Shown here piece by piece: positions 25,501 through 35,970 of a stretch of 64,000 nt of DNA; position 1 is the stretch's first letter, and each line of letters starts with the position of its first letter. The notes under the pieces were generated by a model. The model was not told the origin of the DNA and did not search any database. It saw only the letters and a program-made list of their open reading frames with translations. Both the position numbers and the translations under genes were made by a program. The DNA is from Helopsaltes ochotensis (Eukaryota; Chordata; Aves; Passeriformes; Locustellidae): assembly GCA_013400155.1 (NCBI GenBank), contig VXBM01000008.1, positions 2,159,377 through 2,223,376 on the forward strand, written 5' to 3'.

Positions 25501-26992
25501 AGAATTTATGCATTCTTCATTTACAAAAAATTTCTAGGAAATCATGAGGCGTTCTAGTTATTTTCTGCTCACTGTCTTGTTTTAATTACTTTCTAAAATC
25601 TCCAGGTTTGGTTTTTAATCCATTTGAAAATTTTTGCCATGGAGGGAGACCTGTGAGCTACGTATCTCCATCTTTTTGTACAATGGGAAGGCTAATGTGC
25701 ATTTTGGAAACTGAACCATGCTTTTGACACTAGACAAGTTTTTTGCTGTGTGTGATTAGCTAAAGTTCAACCACAAAGTTGTTACAAACTAAAAAATAAT
25801 GATATAATCAAGGAACACTGATAAAATGCTACTTTCACCTTTAGATGGTGGATATGATGCATTAAACATCTGGAAACAAAGCAACACACTTTTGAGACAG
25901 TACTAATACAGGAAGTAATATAAAAGCTGGCATTTAATTGGAGGCTTCCAGGGGAAAGTGAGGAAAAATGCCCACATCACATAGGGCAAATACAGTTTTG
26001 TAAGTTTAGCAAATTGGCATATTGCCAAGAATCCCCAGTTAGAAGCACAAGTGATGAGGTAATTCCCCCACTTGGTTCAACCTCTTCTGGAGCCCCCTTC
26101 TTCTAGTTGTTTATACGAAAGTGTCTTGGGAGGGTAGCTCATCCTTGCTTCCCAGAAGAAGCAAGATTAGGGTAGGGTCTTTGGAATTTGTTTTGTCTTT
26201 CTGTCTATCAGGGTAAGAAAAATGCTGGAGTTAGCTAGGAACTATATAACTATACAATAAGAGTCTACAGAGCTACAAATATATGAAGAATATATAAAAG
26301 CAAAAATTCTTTTGGCATCAGTGATAATTTTTGTTCATGCTTTGTCAGTTTTTGTCTTCCCAAATACTTGAACATTTTTTTCTTCCCTGTTGCTTCTGCC
26401 ACAGCGGAGGAACTTATGGAGTTGTGCTGGAAATTAGATCAGCCAGCAACACTTCTAAAATTCTGTTAAAAAAATTGGATTAGTTCCCACATCTGTTTCT
26501 CAGTAAGTAACACTGGATAATTGAGGGGTCACAATACATCAGGGCAAGTTCCTCTGCAGAGGAACTGAGTGGCCACAGCAGAGTACACCTAAGGCAATAC
26601 TGTTGTAGGGAACATGACAGCATTGGAGCCTAGCCTCTACTCCACCCCCTGTCCTGCTGCTTCTCCCCAGGACTGGCAACAGGAGCTGGGAAGTCCCTTT
26701 TGACTCTGAGACTCTTGGGATGGATATATATAACTCTGAGGACAATGCTCTCAGTTTTTCCAGATTCCTGGTTATGGCAAGGGAGCCTAATAATGTCTTA
26801 CAAGGAACTAAAATAGCAGATAATACAACCAATGAGTAACCTATACCATAATATTACCATATGGGCTTAAACTTTGGGAGTGTCTCTCATATTTAGAGCT
26901 CTGCTAATTAAAGGCTAAAGAAGTTCTTTTTCCTTCTAAAAGCTTACCTATTTAGTAGAAAACATTCTTCTCAAAGGAGTCTAGACTCTTTG

Positions 26993-27031
26993 TTTCCCAT
27001 TTATATTTCCCATTTATATTTCCCATTTATA
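26993..27031. repeat. three 13-bp tandem units (TTTCCCATTTATA)
   Basis: Three perfect consecutive copies of TTTCCCATTTATA, followed by a partial unit. It is an intronic microsatellite-like repeat and probably length-variable. Confidence 0.85.
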
Positions 27032-28706
27032 TTTATATTATGAAATGCTTTACATCAGTCACTCAATGAATATGCCTTGGGCAACTGAATCACTGCTGAC
27101 AGCAAATTAGTGACTATGATGTTGTGATTAGCAGAGATTACAGGCAACTGAGAACCTGCCCAAACATTTACTATTGTCACAATATTTATGCCAGCCATTA
27201 TTAGGGATAAATAATGGCCACAAAGAGGACTTGTTTCCACCAGATAGATCCTTTAAAAATTATCACCAGTATTCTTATTAAATGCTGAAAAATAGTTCTA
27301 TTTTACCATTTAAGAAAAAATTCTTTCTAGATGCTTACATTACTAATTAATTTAAGTATTACCATAAAAATAGCTTCTATTACATTTCAGAAACAAGTAT
27401 CATGAATAAACATACTTGACAGAGAAATTCAATAATATATTACACAGGGGGAGTCAAAATAGAACTTAAGGTCTCATACCAAAATCCAACTGGGAAGAAA
27501 TAATCATTTCTCTTATCCCTAGCAATGATTTTTTGAGGAGTTCAAATAAAAGTTTGCTTGTTCTGATGAGATTCACTAAGTAGACGTTACTTGATTTTTC
27601 AGATTCCCTTGTCTGCTAGAAGAGCAATGGGCTGAACTTGCAGTTGAGCATCTTAGATGCTAAAGACACAATAAAAGTGAACTCACTGCATATTTGCCAA
27701 AGCTTTTGCCTATCATTTAATTTCCAAAGGCCATCCAGTTATACGAAACCTTTAAAAAGGCTTCTTAAGGTAGAGCAAACGGGAAGATAGGATGTTTTAA
27801 TCTTGTATTAAAGATTTTTAATTATTTATAATCATTCTTATTTAAAATACAGTAACTTGAACTTATGAAAAGACTCAGCACTGTTTAATAATAAAAAGAA
27901 CCATCTGCTTCTTATGTCTGTCCCTATAAATATTTTGTTACTAGATGACAGTGGAAAACATGAAAAGCTAATGACTGACTGACAAGTAGACTATTTAGAT
28001 ATTGAAATGAAAATCTAATGAAGAGCAACATCACTAATCACATGTTATCATTTTGGGAAGCTTCACATAATGATTTTCCAGTGACTCAGTAACACATCCA
28101 CCCTTGTCACCAGACAGTGCAATCCATTAGCAGCAAAAGGAGATTTGTGGTACAGAGCACAATCTCTTATATTTGCAATACTTACAATGTCAAATATCAA
28201 AGAGCATGTACTAAAAACTATATTCATTTTCCAGTTGGAGCATGATCTTACAAACACTCAAGCACATACCCAAATACCTAGAAGCCTGATTTCTAAGGTA
28301 TGAAATACAAGGACAATTGATTCTTGAAATTAGAGGCAGGAGGGGGAAAACAGTTAAGCTTCCAGGAACCATTTTAAATTGTACAAAGGCCTGCTTTAAA
28401 GTGTTAAATCTACTAAAGAGAAACATTTGAGTTGCAGTCTCCACTGCACAAAGACAGAACATGTTTAACAAGCCTCCTAGACTTGTATGTAGTCACCCAC
28501 TGCAGAGTTCTGTTTTCAAATTTCACATCTTTAGCCTCACCCCAGTAAATCCTGTGACATCACACAGGTATAACTCAAAACTGCCTTTTGTGATGATTTT
28601 TAAGAAGAATTCCCACTCGTCTTTCTCAGAGGAGCCTGCTATCAGCTGTGTAAATGCCATATCTGTAATAACAGAAAGAGAGGGTGAAGTGTGCTCATGA
28701 TCTTAC

Positions 28707-28809
28707 CTCATACTCAAAGTCCTCTGCTCTATCTGCATCAGCAGGCAGGCTGGAAAGATACTCATTACCTTCATAAAATTCATGCTCCACTGGGTGAAGA
28801 GAATGGCAG
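28707..28809 (-). CDS. PDZRN4: PDZRN4 exon: acidic linker between PDZ1 and PDZ2
   Basis: A 103-nt exon. Its first base completes a Ser codon begun by AG at the end of the exon at 30409-30662, and 34 full codons follow: CHSLHPVEHEFYEGNEYLSS, then LPADADRAEDFEYE. The acceptor is TTTGTTCCACATAG and the donor is GAG followed by GTAAGA. The segment is acidic, has no domain fold that I recognise and precedes PDZ2. The strings SCHSLHP and LSSLPADADR match the PDZRN4 linker as I remember it, and the PDZRN3 linker is quite different, so this exon carries much of the paralogue assignment. Because 103 is not a multiple of three, skipping it alone would shift the frame. A cryptic donor-like GAAGGTAATG lies inside it. 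Confidence 0.94.
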
Positions 28810-30408
28810 CTATGTGGAACAAAGCAGTACAATAACAGTAGATGAGGCAATATGTTTTTTCTAAAAATTAAAAGGTGACAAGCCTACCTCACCCCCTGCC
28901 CTCCCTCTCCCCCCCACACTCCCACCTCCCCCCTCTCCATCCCCATCCCGCTGCCAACCCGGCCTCCCTTCATAGTTTTTTCATCTCAGGCGTGCTACTC
29001 GGAATGGCCTGACAGCCTGAAAGAAACAGTATCAAGAAGCAGCACAGACTGTTTTCCTTGCAAAAGCTCATGCTCCAGCTGAGTTCATTTTGCAGCATTC
29101 ATCTTTAGGCAGATTTACACCAGGTGATTGTTTAAAAGGGTCTGGTCTAGGCCAAACTGCTTCACTGTGACATTTTTGGATTCCTTACACTCATAAAGGT
29201 ACATAACTCCAGATTCATGTGCTGTGTCATGGTTAGGGGCAGTTCACTAATTATCTGGTCATAGTCTTGAATAGTCTACAGGTCATGTCAGGCTCACAAA
29301 CTGTTCAAGAATTTGTATAAAATAACTTGCATTTTCCTTTTGTGTTAAAGTGGCAACAACGTCGTGAAGTGCACTTGAGCAACTGCACAGTTACAAATGT
29401 CAGTAAACTGTACTGTTAAATGGGTTTGGAACACAAAGAAGGAGGCCTTTACAACATCTTTAGACCCAAGGCTGGATCCCAGCCACGCAGTATCTAGTGT
29501 GGATCTATCTTAGCAGAGGCTGAAAACTCTTCCCCATGCTGTGGGCACAGGAACTTCAATCACAGTAGGTCACAGTTTAGAAATATCCAGCAAAATCTGA
29601 GAAATACATGTATCCTGTTCCTTGCTGTGCAGCAGTCAGCAGTAAGCCCAATCCATCTAACCTAGAAATTCTAAAAATGGATCTACATCAAAGTCAAAAG
29701 TGGCATGTTCTGCATTAGCATCAATTCTGCAGAGACACACAATATGCCAGCAAATCAGAGAAAAAGCTCTAGGGCTTTTATAGTTTTGCAGGCTACTGAG
29801 GGTCTGTAGGGTCATCTGGGGTCACCCACTACATGATGTTATTTATGAAGTGGAGTCAAAACAGGAAGAACCCTACACCCTACTTATGTATAAGCACCAC
29901 CTGCTGGTGTTTGCATCCAATTCAGTTCCAAAGAGAGATAATTTAATTCATATATTTTGCCATATGACAGATGAAATGGTAATTTTTGATCTCTATATTT
30001 TTGGAATTGTTTTGCTTTTGGTAATGGGACCTTTATATTAAATCACTTGTTTCCTTGATTTTTGGTCAAAAATTTGGAAGAACAGAAAACACGACAAGCT
30101 CTTTCTAGGTCTGAAGAAGCCTTTTTGGCACTTTGGAACACGGAAGTGTTTTTCTTCTTGACTAGGGCTTAGCTTTGGATGAATAGACACATAAACACAA
30201 GTATAGATGGCTGAGATTCCTTCCTGTAGCCCTAATCTACAAGGAGAATTTAGGAATGCTGTCACTGAAGCCTGAATGGGATAGTGGTTATCAACAGCAT
30301 TTATTACTTATTTAAAGTGTTCCTGAGACTTTTTCAGGAGAAGGCTAGAAGGCCATCACTGCAATGCCTCAATCCCATAGATAAATAGCAGGAAAAGATA
30401 AACCATAC
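28810..30408 (-). other. PDZRN4: PDZRN4 intron, 1.6 kb
   Basis: A 1599-nt intron with donor GTATGG (next to 30409) and acceptor CACATAG (next to 28809). It holds the strongly G-rich (sense) tract listed separately, close to its 3' end. Otherwise it is AT-rich with no gene or recognised transposon. Confidence 0.9.
28890..28968 (-). promoter_or_regulatory. G-run tract upstream of an acceptor, possible G-quadruplex
   Basis: The plus strand is almost pure C/T with runs of three to seven C. The PDZRN4 sense strand therefore carries about ten runs of three or more G within roughly 80 nt, including G6 and G7. It lies about 80-160 nt upstream of the acceptor of the 103-nt exon. Intronic G-runs near splice sites are known to bind hnRNP H/F and to fold as quadruplexes. 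An effect on this exon is inference. Confidence 0.5.
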
Positions 30409-30662
30409 CTATCTGAAAGTAGAAAAGGGCAGATATCAGGAACTGGTGGCGTGGAAGGCCTTAGCTTGGCCAGAGCCATAATATGCTCAAAAGTGATGTC
30501 AGTCTGAGTGCTGGCATCCATAAGCTGAACATCCTGAGAGCTACTGTGAGCTTTGGTAGCTGGGGCTCGTCGTAACACCTGAACTACAATGGGCTCCTTG
30601 GCATTGCGGAAAGCTTCCACTGCTTCTTCATGAGTGGCCTTGGAGAGGTCCTTCCCATTGAC
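30409..30662 (-). CDS. PDZRN4: PDZRN4 exon: end of PDZ1 and following linker
   Basis: A 254-nt exon with phase 0 at its 5' end and two bases (AG) of a split Ser codon at its 3' end. It encodes VNGKDLSKATHEEAVEAFRN, then AKEPIVVQVLRR, which is the turn, second helix and last strand of PDZ1. His in THEEAV, at the first position of the second helix, is the class I PDZ signature. The linker follows: a variable stretch, then STQTDITFEHIMALAKL and PVPDICPFLLSD. The TQTDITFEHIMAL block is shared by PDZRN3 and PDZRN4, while DICPFLLSD fits PDZRN4. The acceptor is TTTTTCTCTAG before GTC and the donor is ATAG followed by GTATGG. The methionine-initiated frame here starts inside the exon and runs past the donor, so it is not a real start. 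The first part of PDZ1 must lie upstream, beyond 64000. Confidence 0.96.
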
Positions 30663-33600
30663 CTAGAGAAAAACAGATGAATTCAGCAAAGGTGAGAGTA
30701 AAGGCAGCATAAAAATGTGGGTGTAAAATATAGGGGGTGAATTTGTGCAGTATATCATGCCACTTGATGACACTGATGAGTATATTTTAGTATCCATGCA
30801 AAAGGGAATATACAGCTGGAAGGAGAAATAAATTTTTTAACCTTTGCCAGAAATTAGAAATGGTTTGAACTCTTCCGTAACTGTCCCATCCAATGGAATT
30901 CAAACACAGCAAAGAAACTACAATATTTAGAAAGTAATTTCAAATTATTTCTCTTATCCTTTTCTATTAACTTTGCAAAATACAGCTAAAACAGGAGGGG
31001 TGCCTTTAATTTTGAATTTCAGCATTTTCTGTGGCATGCAATTGTTTCAAAGGATTTCTGGCATAGCACTGTTATTAATGCAGATGTCAATAAACATGTC
31101 TCTGATGTCTAAAAAGAAACAAGGCCAATTTTCAATGTTTTGTCACTTATCTGCTATGGCTATTATACAACCATTAAGACCAAAGATAGGAAGATTTGAC
31201 TAGCACACTCAGCTGCTGCTCTTTCAAGGAAAGAGTACTAACTCAATAAATAATTTGCTATGAACAGACAAATAATCAACCAGAGAAAATTACATTGCAA
31301 ATGTAGCATAGCTTGGCAAAACTAGAAGACTGTGTCAAGGTTTGTCTCTGCTACAGGCAAAGCAGCAAATTACTCCTGGTCTAGATGAGGCCTTAGGGTA
31401 TTAACAAACATAACCACAAGGTTTGATTATGTTAAATTTATATAAATTCAGGTGTTTGAGTTTGCAAGATTTGCAAGCATCAGCCCACTACAATGGCAGT
31501 CGGTAGCTAAGCCCTTGAACACAGGGCTGTGCAATATCTTTACACAGAAAATACTACTCTGCTGTTTCCAGAGCAGTGGGACCACTGTTGACTGCTACAC
31601 AGGACCTAACTGTTGTGAGCTACTGTGGAAATGAGTTGATCCTGTGCTGGGGTAGAAAGTAGGCTTTTCTAGTATGAAATGTGACTATCTGAAGGTACCA
31701 AAACCTGATTAAAATTTATAGTCCTGGGAAAACATCTATACCGCTGGCAAGTCAGAAATAGGATTCTGCTGCAAGGTTGGGTTCAAATTATCTTCTTTGT
31801 ATAGACAATTAGTCATAAAACTTAATGAATTAAGTGTAAACTCTCCCCAGAAATGGGACAGATCCCATAAATTACTTTTCCCCAGTGTTGGCAAATAGTG
31901 GTTGAAATGAAAATTTCTTTGCCACATCACTCCTTCATTCAAGAGATTCTTGGAAATTTCTTGTCGGGAAGGACAAAGGCAAACCGGAACAATGTCAGCA
32001 AACTCAAAAGAGCCTCAGTAACTCAGCAGCCTTCAGTAACATTTTGAAGCAACTCGTGCAACCATAGTCCTGTCATATTTATGTGCATGGCTAGGATACT
32101 GCTGACCATTATTGTCACGTATATATTAACTCAGTAAGTTTCCAGAGTATGTGCACAAGTACAAGGCAGCATTAGCTTTCTTCTGACTTAGCTTCCAAAG
32201 AGTTAGTACTTTCACGGCCATTTCACTCATGCAAAATAACTACATTGTGATGTAGCCACCAATGTAAAGGTCAGCTGATCTTTCTAGCCAGCCCTGATGC
32301 TGTATGCTGTGATGCGAAACCTGCACACATTTGAACACATTTCTATACATATAAAAGCTCAAAACTCATGCTGAGTGCCTGTGACACCCAAAAGTACCAA
32401 ACCACTGCAGCCTAGACTGCAAGCAGGTAATTCAAAAGGCAGCTAAGTTAGTCACCTAAGCTCAATGCGTATCTGTGTCTGTCTGATAACTGAAGCCAAA
32501 AATATGAAGGTTTAGTTTTATAATTTTATTATTTAAACTATCATCCATAAAATAATAATCTAATTATAATCTAATTTACATGGAAAAATATCAGTTGTAT
32601 GTAAGAGGAAGAGCCAGAGCAGTCAAAGAACAAATTAAGTTATAAGAAAACTAAAGAAATTCCTCCAAGGAGACAACTTCTGCAAACCCTCTCTGATAAC
32701 ACAAGTCACACTGCCAGGGTGTTCAGGCTCAGCCCCATCTAATGGAAGCAATTAGAGATAAAGCTTCAACTCTGGGTCTTCTAGCCCCTCTTCAATCCCA
32801 GTCTCTGCTTCATTCTTGTTTCTAGCTCAGATCCTATCAAGGACACAATTTTTCAGCTTCTGTGATTTTTGTAACTAGAGTGTCCTATAGGCTGTCTGAA
32901 GGACTCTCATTCCTAAGGCCCTAAGAATAGAAGAATTGCTTTCCTGACTCCCTAGTCCCTTTCCATACTTTTTAAGTTTCAGATAACTCCATGGTGTTTC
33001 TTCTAAAAGTAAACGCTTGGGAATAAATAGCAATGTATCAATTTTTTTCCTCTATTCAAGTATAAAACACTCGATCCTTCTGTATTCCAGCTGAACCACA
33101 TGAATTTTGGCACAAGATAACTATTTTATCATAGATCTACATCGACAAATCTAAAAGAGGCTTGGATAGCATACAAAACCCTTTTTTTTGAAAACCAGCA
33201 GCTCTGTCTATTCACATCAGTCAATACTTATCATTTATTCTGAGGAAGTAGACATAAATTCACAATAATACCATTTACATGCAAATTTTATTTCTAAAGA
33301 ATAATAATATTTTAAAATCACATGAATGTGAAAAATCACAAAAGATACACATTTTCATTTATCCTGGGAACCTATGGCTAACCTCTATTTTCATTTAAAT
33401 GCCTATTTAATTTGATGACTTTAAACATGTTCTCTCCTTTATTTGGTTTCTTACGAAATACAAGCATATTGGACCCAATACTTGTTGAAATTGTCACTTG
33501 AATTTCACCAACATACTTGGTTGATCTGCATAAAGGCCACCTAATTTACAAATGCCTCCTTTCTCAGAAGAAAATCTATAGAAAATCTCAGAAAAAATTA

Positions 33601-34588
33601 CTCTATGCTGGCAGCTGCCCTGCCCACTTGGGGCTGAAAAGAGAATTTTTTTAAAAACCTAAAGCCAGTACTAGAGATAGGGTTGGAAGCACTCCTCATG
33701 CAGGTTCTTTAAGGATTTTCTTCCTCTTGCCTAACACCCTAACTTAACACCCACATATAGTTACCCTGGGAGTCAAAGACAGCTGAGCACTTATTTACAG
33801 CAAGCCATTTACAGGTTCTTAGTGGATGATTAAATAAATTCCTTGCCTCTGAAAGGTTACTTTCAGTGGAATCCAGGGTACTATTTTAAGTGGATAGAGA
33901 AATCAGTCACTTTTAACAGTCAACACAAGGACAAGGGAATACATTTGTTGTAGCAGATGGGCTAATTAATCCACAAGCAAGTTGTGAATGTTAAGTAAAG
34001 AATATATCTTTTCTCATGTAAACCATCCTCCTGCCTTTGTTTAATGAACGTTCTCTTACCCAGCTATTGGACACACTGCAAAGTCTGGGCCACTTGTCAA
34101 CGCCCCCACAGAGTGACTAGTGGCCACTGACTGGATCCTTGCCATCCCCTTTGGATTCTTGCTCTAAACCCAGCCACATGCAAAACTTCATCAGCATCAG
34201 AAAATAAACAAGGAAATGGGCTTTGTCTTTCATGCAAACATCAACTGACATTGGCCAACTGCCACGTCTAATGCCAGCGCCAGTGTGCACAGGCTTATTC
34301 CCACACACAGAGAGGTGGGCAGCAGAGAAGTAAGGACAGGACTAAACAACAAAACAGTGACTATGAAATATGTAGACAAATGGTTGTTAAGTTATCTTAA
34401 GTTATGAGTGCTAAAGAAAATGTGGGCAGAATTTTTGGAACAAAAGAGCCAGAAATGTTGATGTTTCCTGTAGTCTTTACTTTTTCCATATTAAGAGAAA
34501 AAGGAAAATAGCAGAGAGAAGGAAAAAAAAAGAGAAAAAGTATATATACTTGTTATAAATGAAATCACCAATTAAAATTTATAGAGAT

Positions 34589-34594
34589 TTTTAT
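34589..34594 (-). terminator. AATAAA polyadenylation signal of the LTR-like element
   Basis: The minus strand reads AATAAA here, about 155 nt past the TATA box of the element. It is in the sense direction for PDZRN4, so it could in principle terminate the host transcript within the intron. Confidence 0.4.
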
Positions 34595-34745
34595 TAAGAA
34601 ATTCACATATAAAATTTAGAAATTTTGGTATAAAATTTGGAAAGCCATGAACAAAATCAGCTCTGAGCCAGGCGATTGGAACCAAGTGAACCACAAACCA
34701 ACAGAGTCCCCATAGGTTCACAAATGCAGTCTTTTTGGGGCTTGC

Positions 34746-34752
34746 TTTTATA
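34746..34752 (-). promoter_or_regulatory. TATA box of the LTR-like element
   Basis: TATAAAA on the minus strand (from GTATAAAAGC), placed where a U3 promoter would sit relative to the AATAAA downstream. Activity is unknown. Confidence 0.4.
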
Positions 34753-35637
34753 CAGTTTTTCAGCTGGGCTACGTGTCATCTCGCATTTCTTAGTCTAGAG
34801 TGGTTTCTACACATGTTCATGTAGCGTCTTTTTCTCCGGTAAATGGCATTCAGAGGAAGGAGCAGCTGCTCGATTTGTGCCGGTGGATCCAGGCATTCAG
34901 ATGCATCTCTGACAATCTCGGTTCGATGGCACACCTGGCACAGATTGATGAGTGGTTAACTTTGCTTTCTTCATTCTGGTAAACGGTTGTTCCGGGAGTG
35001 TCTGCTTGATTCGGCTTTACTGGAACTGTTAACTCATACGCAACTCTCCGCTGATTCGGGTCCATCTGTACACCTGGCCAACATCCTCGAGTCTTTTCTT
35101 TGTTGGGCCCTGCTGTAGATGGTTCTCCTTCCTTCCACACCACCCTCCATCCAGGTGCTTAATGGCTCCTTGTATTACTCTGCTCCCAATGGCCTCTCCC
35201 TTTATTCAGATGCAAAAAGGTGTTTCTTTTCATTCTGGTGTAGGCGATCTTTCAGGGAGAGTGCCGTAGCCTCTGCTTGTCTCAGTTCCCCTGGTTATTT
35301 TATCATTTTATGTTAGCTTGAGCACAACATTATTTTACTATTATACATCAACTATATCGAATAAAACATGAATTACTCCATTCATCTATAACATAGTCAT
35401 GTGAATGCAAATCATCACAAAAGGTGTTGCATTAGCAGCTCATGAGATAACCTCTATCCTCAGCAAATATCTGGCATATGCAAGTTTAAATTTAAGATCA
35501 GCTCTGCTGAAGTAAAATCCTTTGAGATGCTTCATTTATTCAGTAAAGGCAAGGGGAAGAATAACAGAAGTGTTCTGCAAGAGCAGAGGTGTCTAGACAC
35601 ACAAGTTTCTTAGCTAAATGACAGAGATGCTGTCTGA

Positions 35638-35970
35638 CATGATGATGGAGTTCACGCAAGGCTCACTGTCCTAGGAGATTTCAACACCCATGCAGAAGAT
35701 GTCCCTGACCTGACAGGTGCTAAATCTGCTCTCATCACAGCAGTCTCCTTATCTTCAATCTCTCACCCTAAATACACCCAGGCTACCATTCCCTGGGTGC
35801 ATGCTTGGATAGCAGACTGGCACAAAGATCAAACACTGTCCTTAAGTTTGACCAGTCCTTCTTTAGAATGGGAATTTGAGCCCTTCCTAACTGCAGGCTG
35901 CAGAGAAAAAAGAACAAAAACATTTCAGCTTCCTCCCAGACTTACAGCTTTTGGCATACAGAAACCCTAG
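35638..35970 (+). mobile_element. possible old LINE fragment, APE-type endonuclease motif
   Basis: A plus-strand frame with no stop between 35638 and the TAG at 35968-35970, and with no start codon, includes LTVLGDFNTHAED at about 35662-35700. The GDFN motif, followed by H and D, is a hallmark of the APE-like endonuclease of CR1, L2 and related non-LTR elements. The downstream residues do not give the PTH..GHTLDL block expected next, so it may be frame-shifted or decayed. It is antisense to PDZRN4. A single motif makes this tentative. Confidence 0.35.

Larger units (their letters stand above)
6988..28706 (-). other. PDZRN4: PDZRN4 intron, 21.7 kb, between linker and PDZ2 exons
   Basis: This intron is bounded by donor GTAAGA (next to 28707) and acceptor TCGTAG (next to 6987). 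It is AT-rich. It contains two antisense CR1 remnants (17380-17660 and 21325-21708), a diverged 72-bp tandem repeat (22368-22511), small simple repeats and a possible regulatory patch near 7316-7600. I looked for further PDZRN exons on the minus strand and for coding sequence on either strand and saw none. Open frames of up to about 130 codons occur but resemble no family I know. Confidence 0.85.
34551..35329 (-). mobile_element. probable solo LTR of an endogenous retrovirus
   Basis: On the minus strand this 779-bp block starts TGTTGTGCTC and ends TTATAACA, giving TGTT...AACA termini. It is far richer in CpG than its flanks. Read on that strand it has a long upstream part, a TATA box (TATAAAAG, 34752-34746), and about 155 nt later AATAAA (34594-34589), which is the U3-R-U5 layout of an LTR. 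An 11-bp string TTCATTCTGGT recurs at 34970-34980 and 35229-35239 (plus strand), each followed further on by TCTGCTTG, like a duplicated U3 enhancer. No gag, pol or env is present. A 97-codon minus frame inside it shows no known domain. No clear target-site duplication was seen, so the ends are uncertain. It has the same orientation as PDZRN4. Confidence 0.5.

Noticed and set aside
28810..28870. Alternative acceptor choices for the 103-nt exon
   Set aside because: Only CACATAG before CTG completes the split Ser codon and keeps 34 codons open to the GTAAGA donor. The internal CACCCAG would break the frame.
30369..30620. 83-codon minus-strand frame starting at MEAFRN and running past SD
   Set aside because: The Met is an internal PDZ1 residue here (read as V-E-A-F in frame from VNGKDL), the exon begins upstream at 30662, and the tail beyond 30409 is intron after a GTATGG donor.
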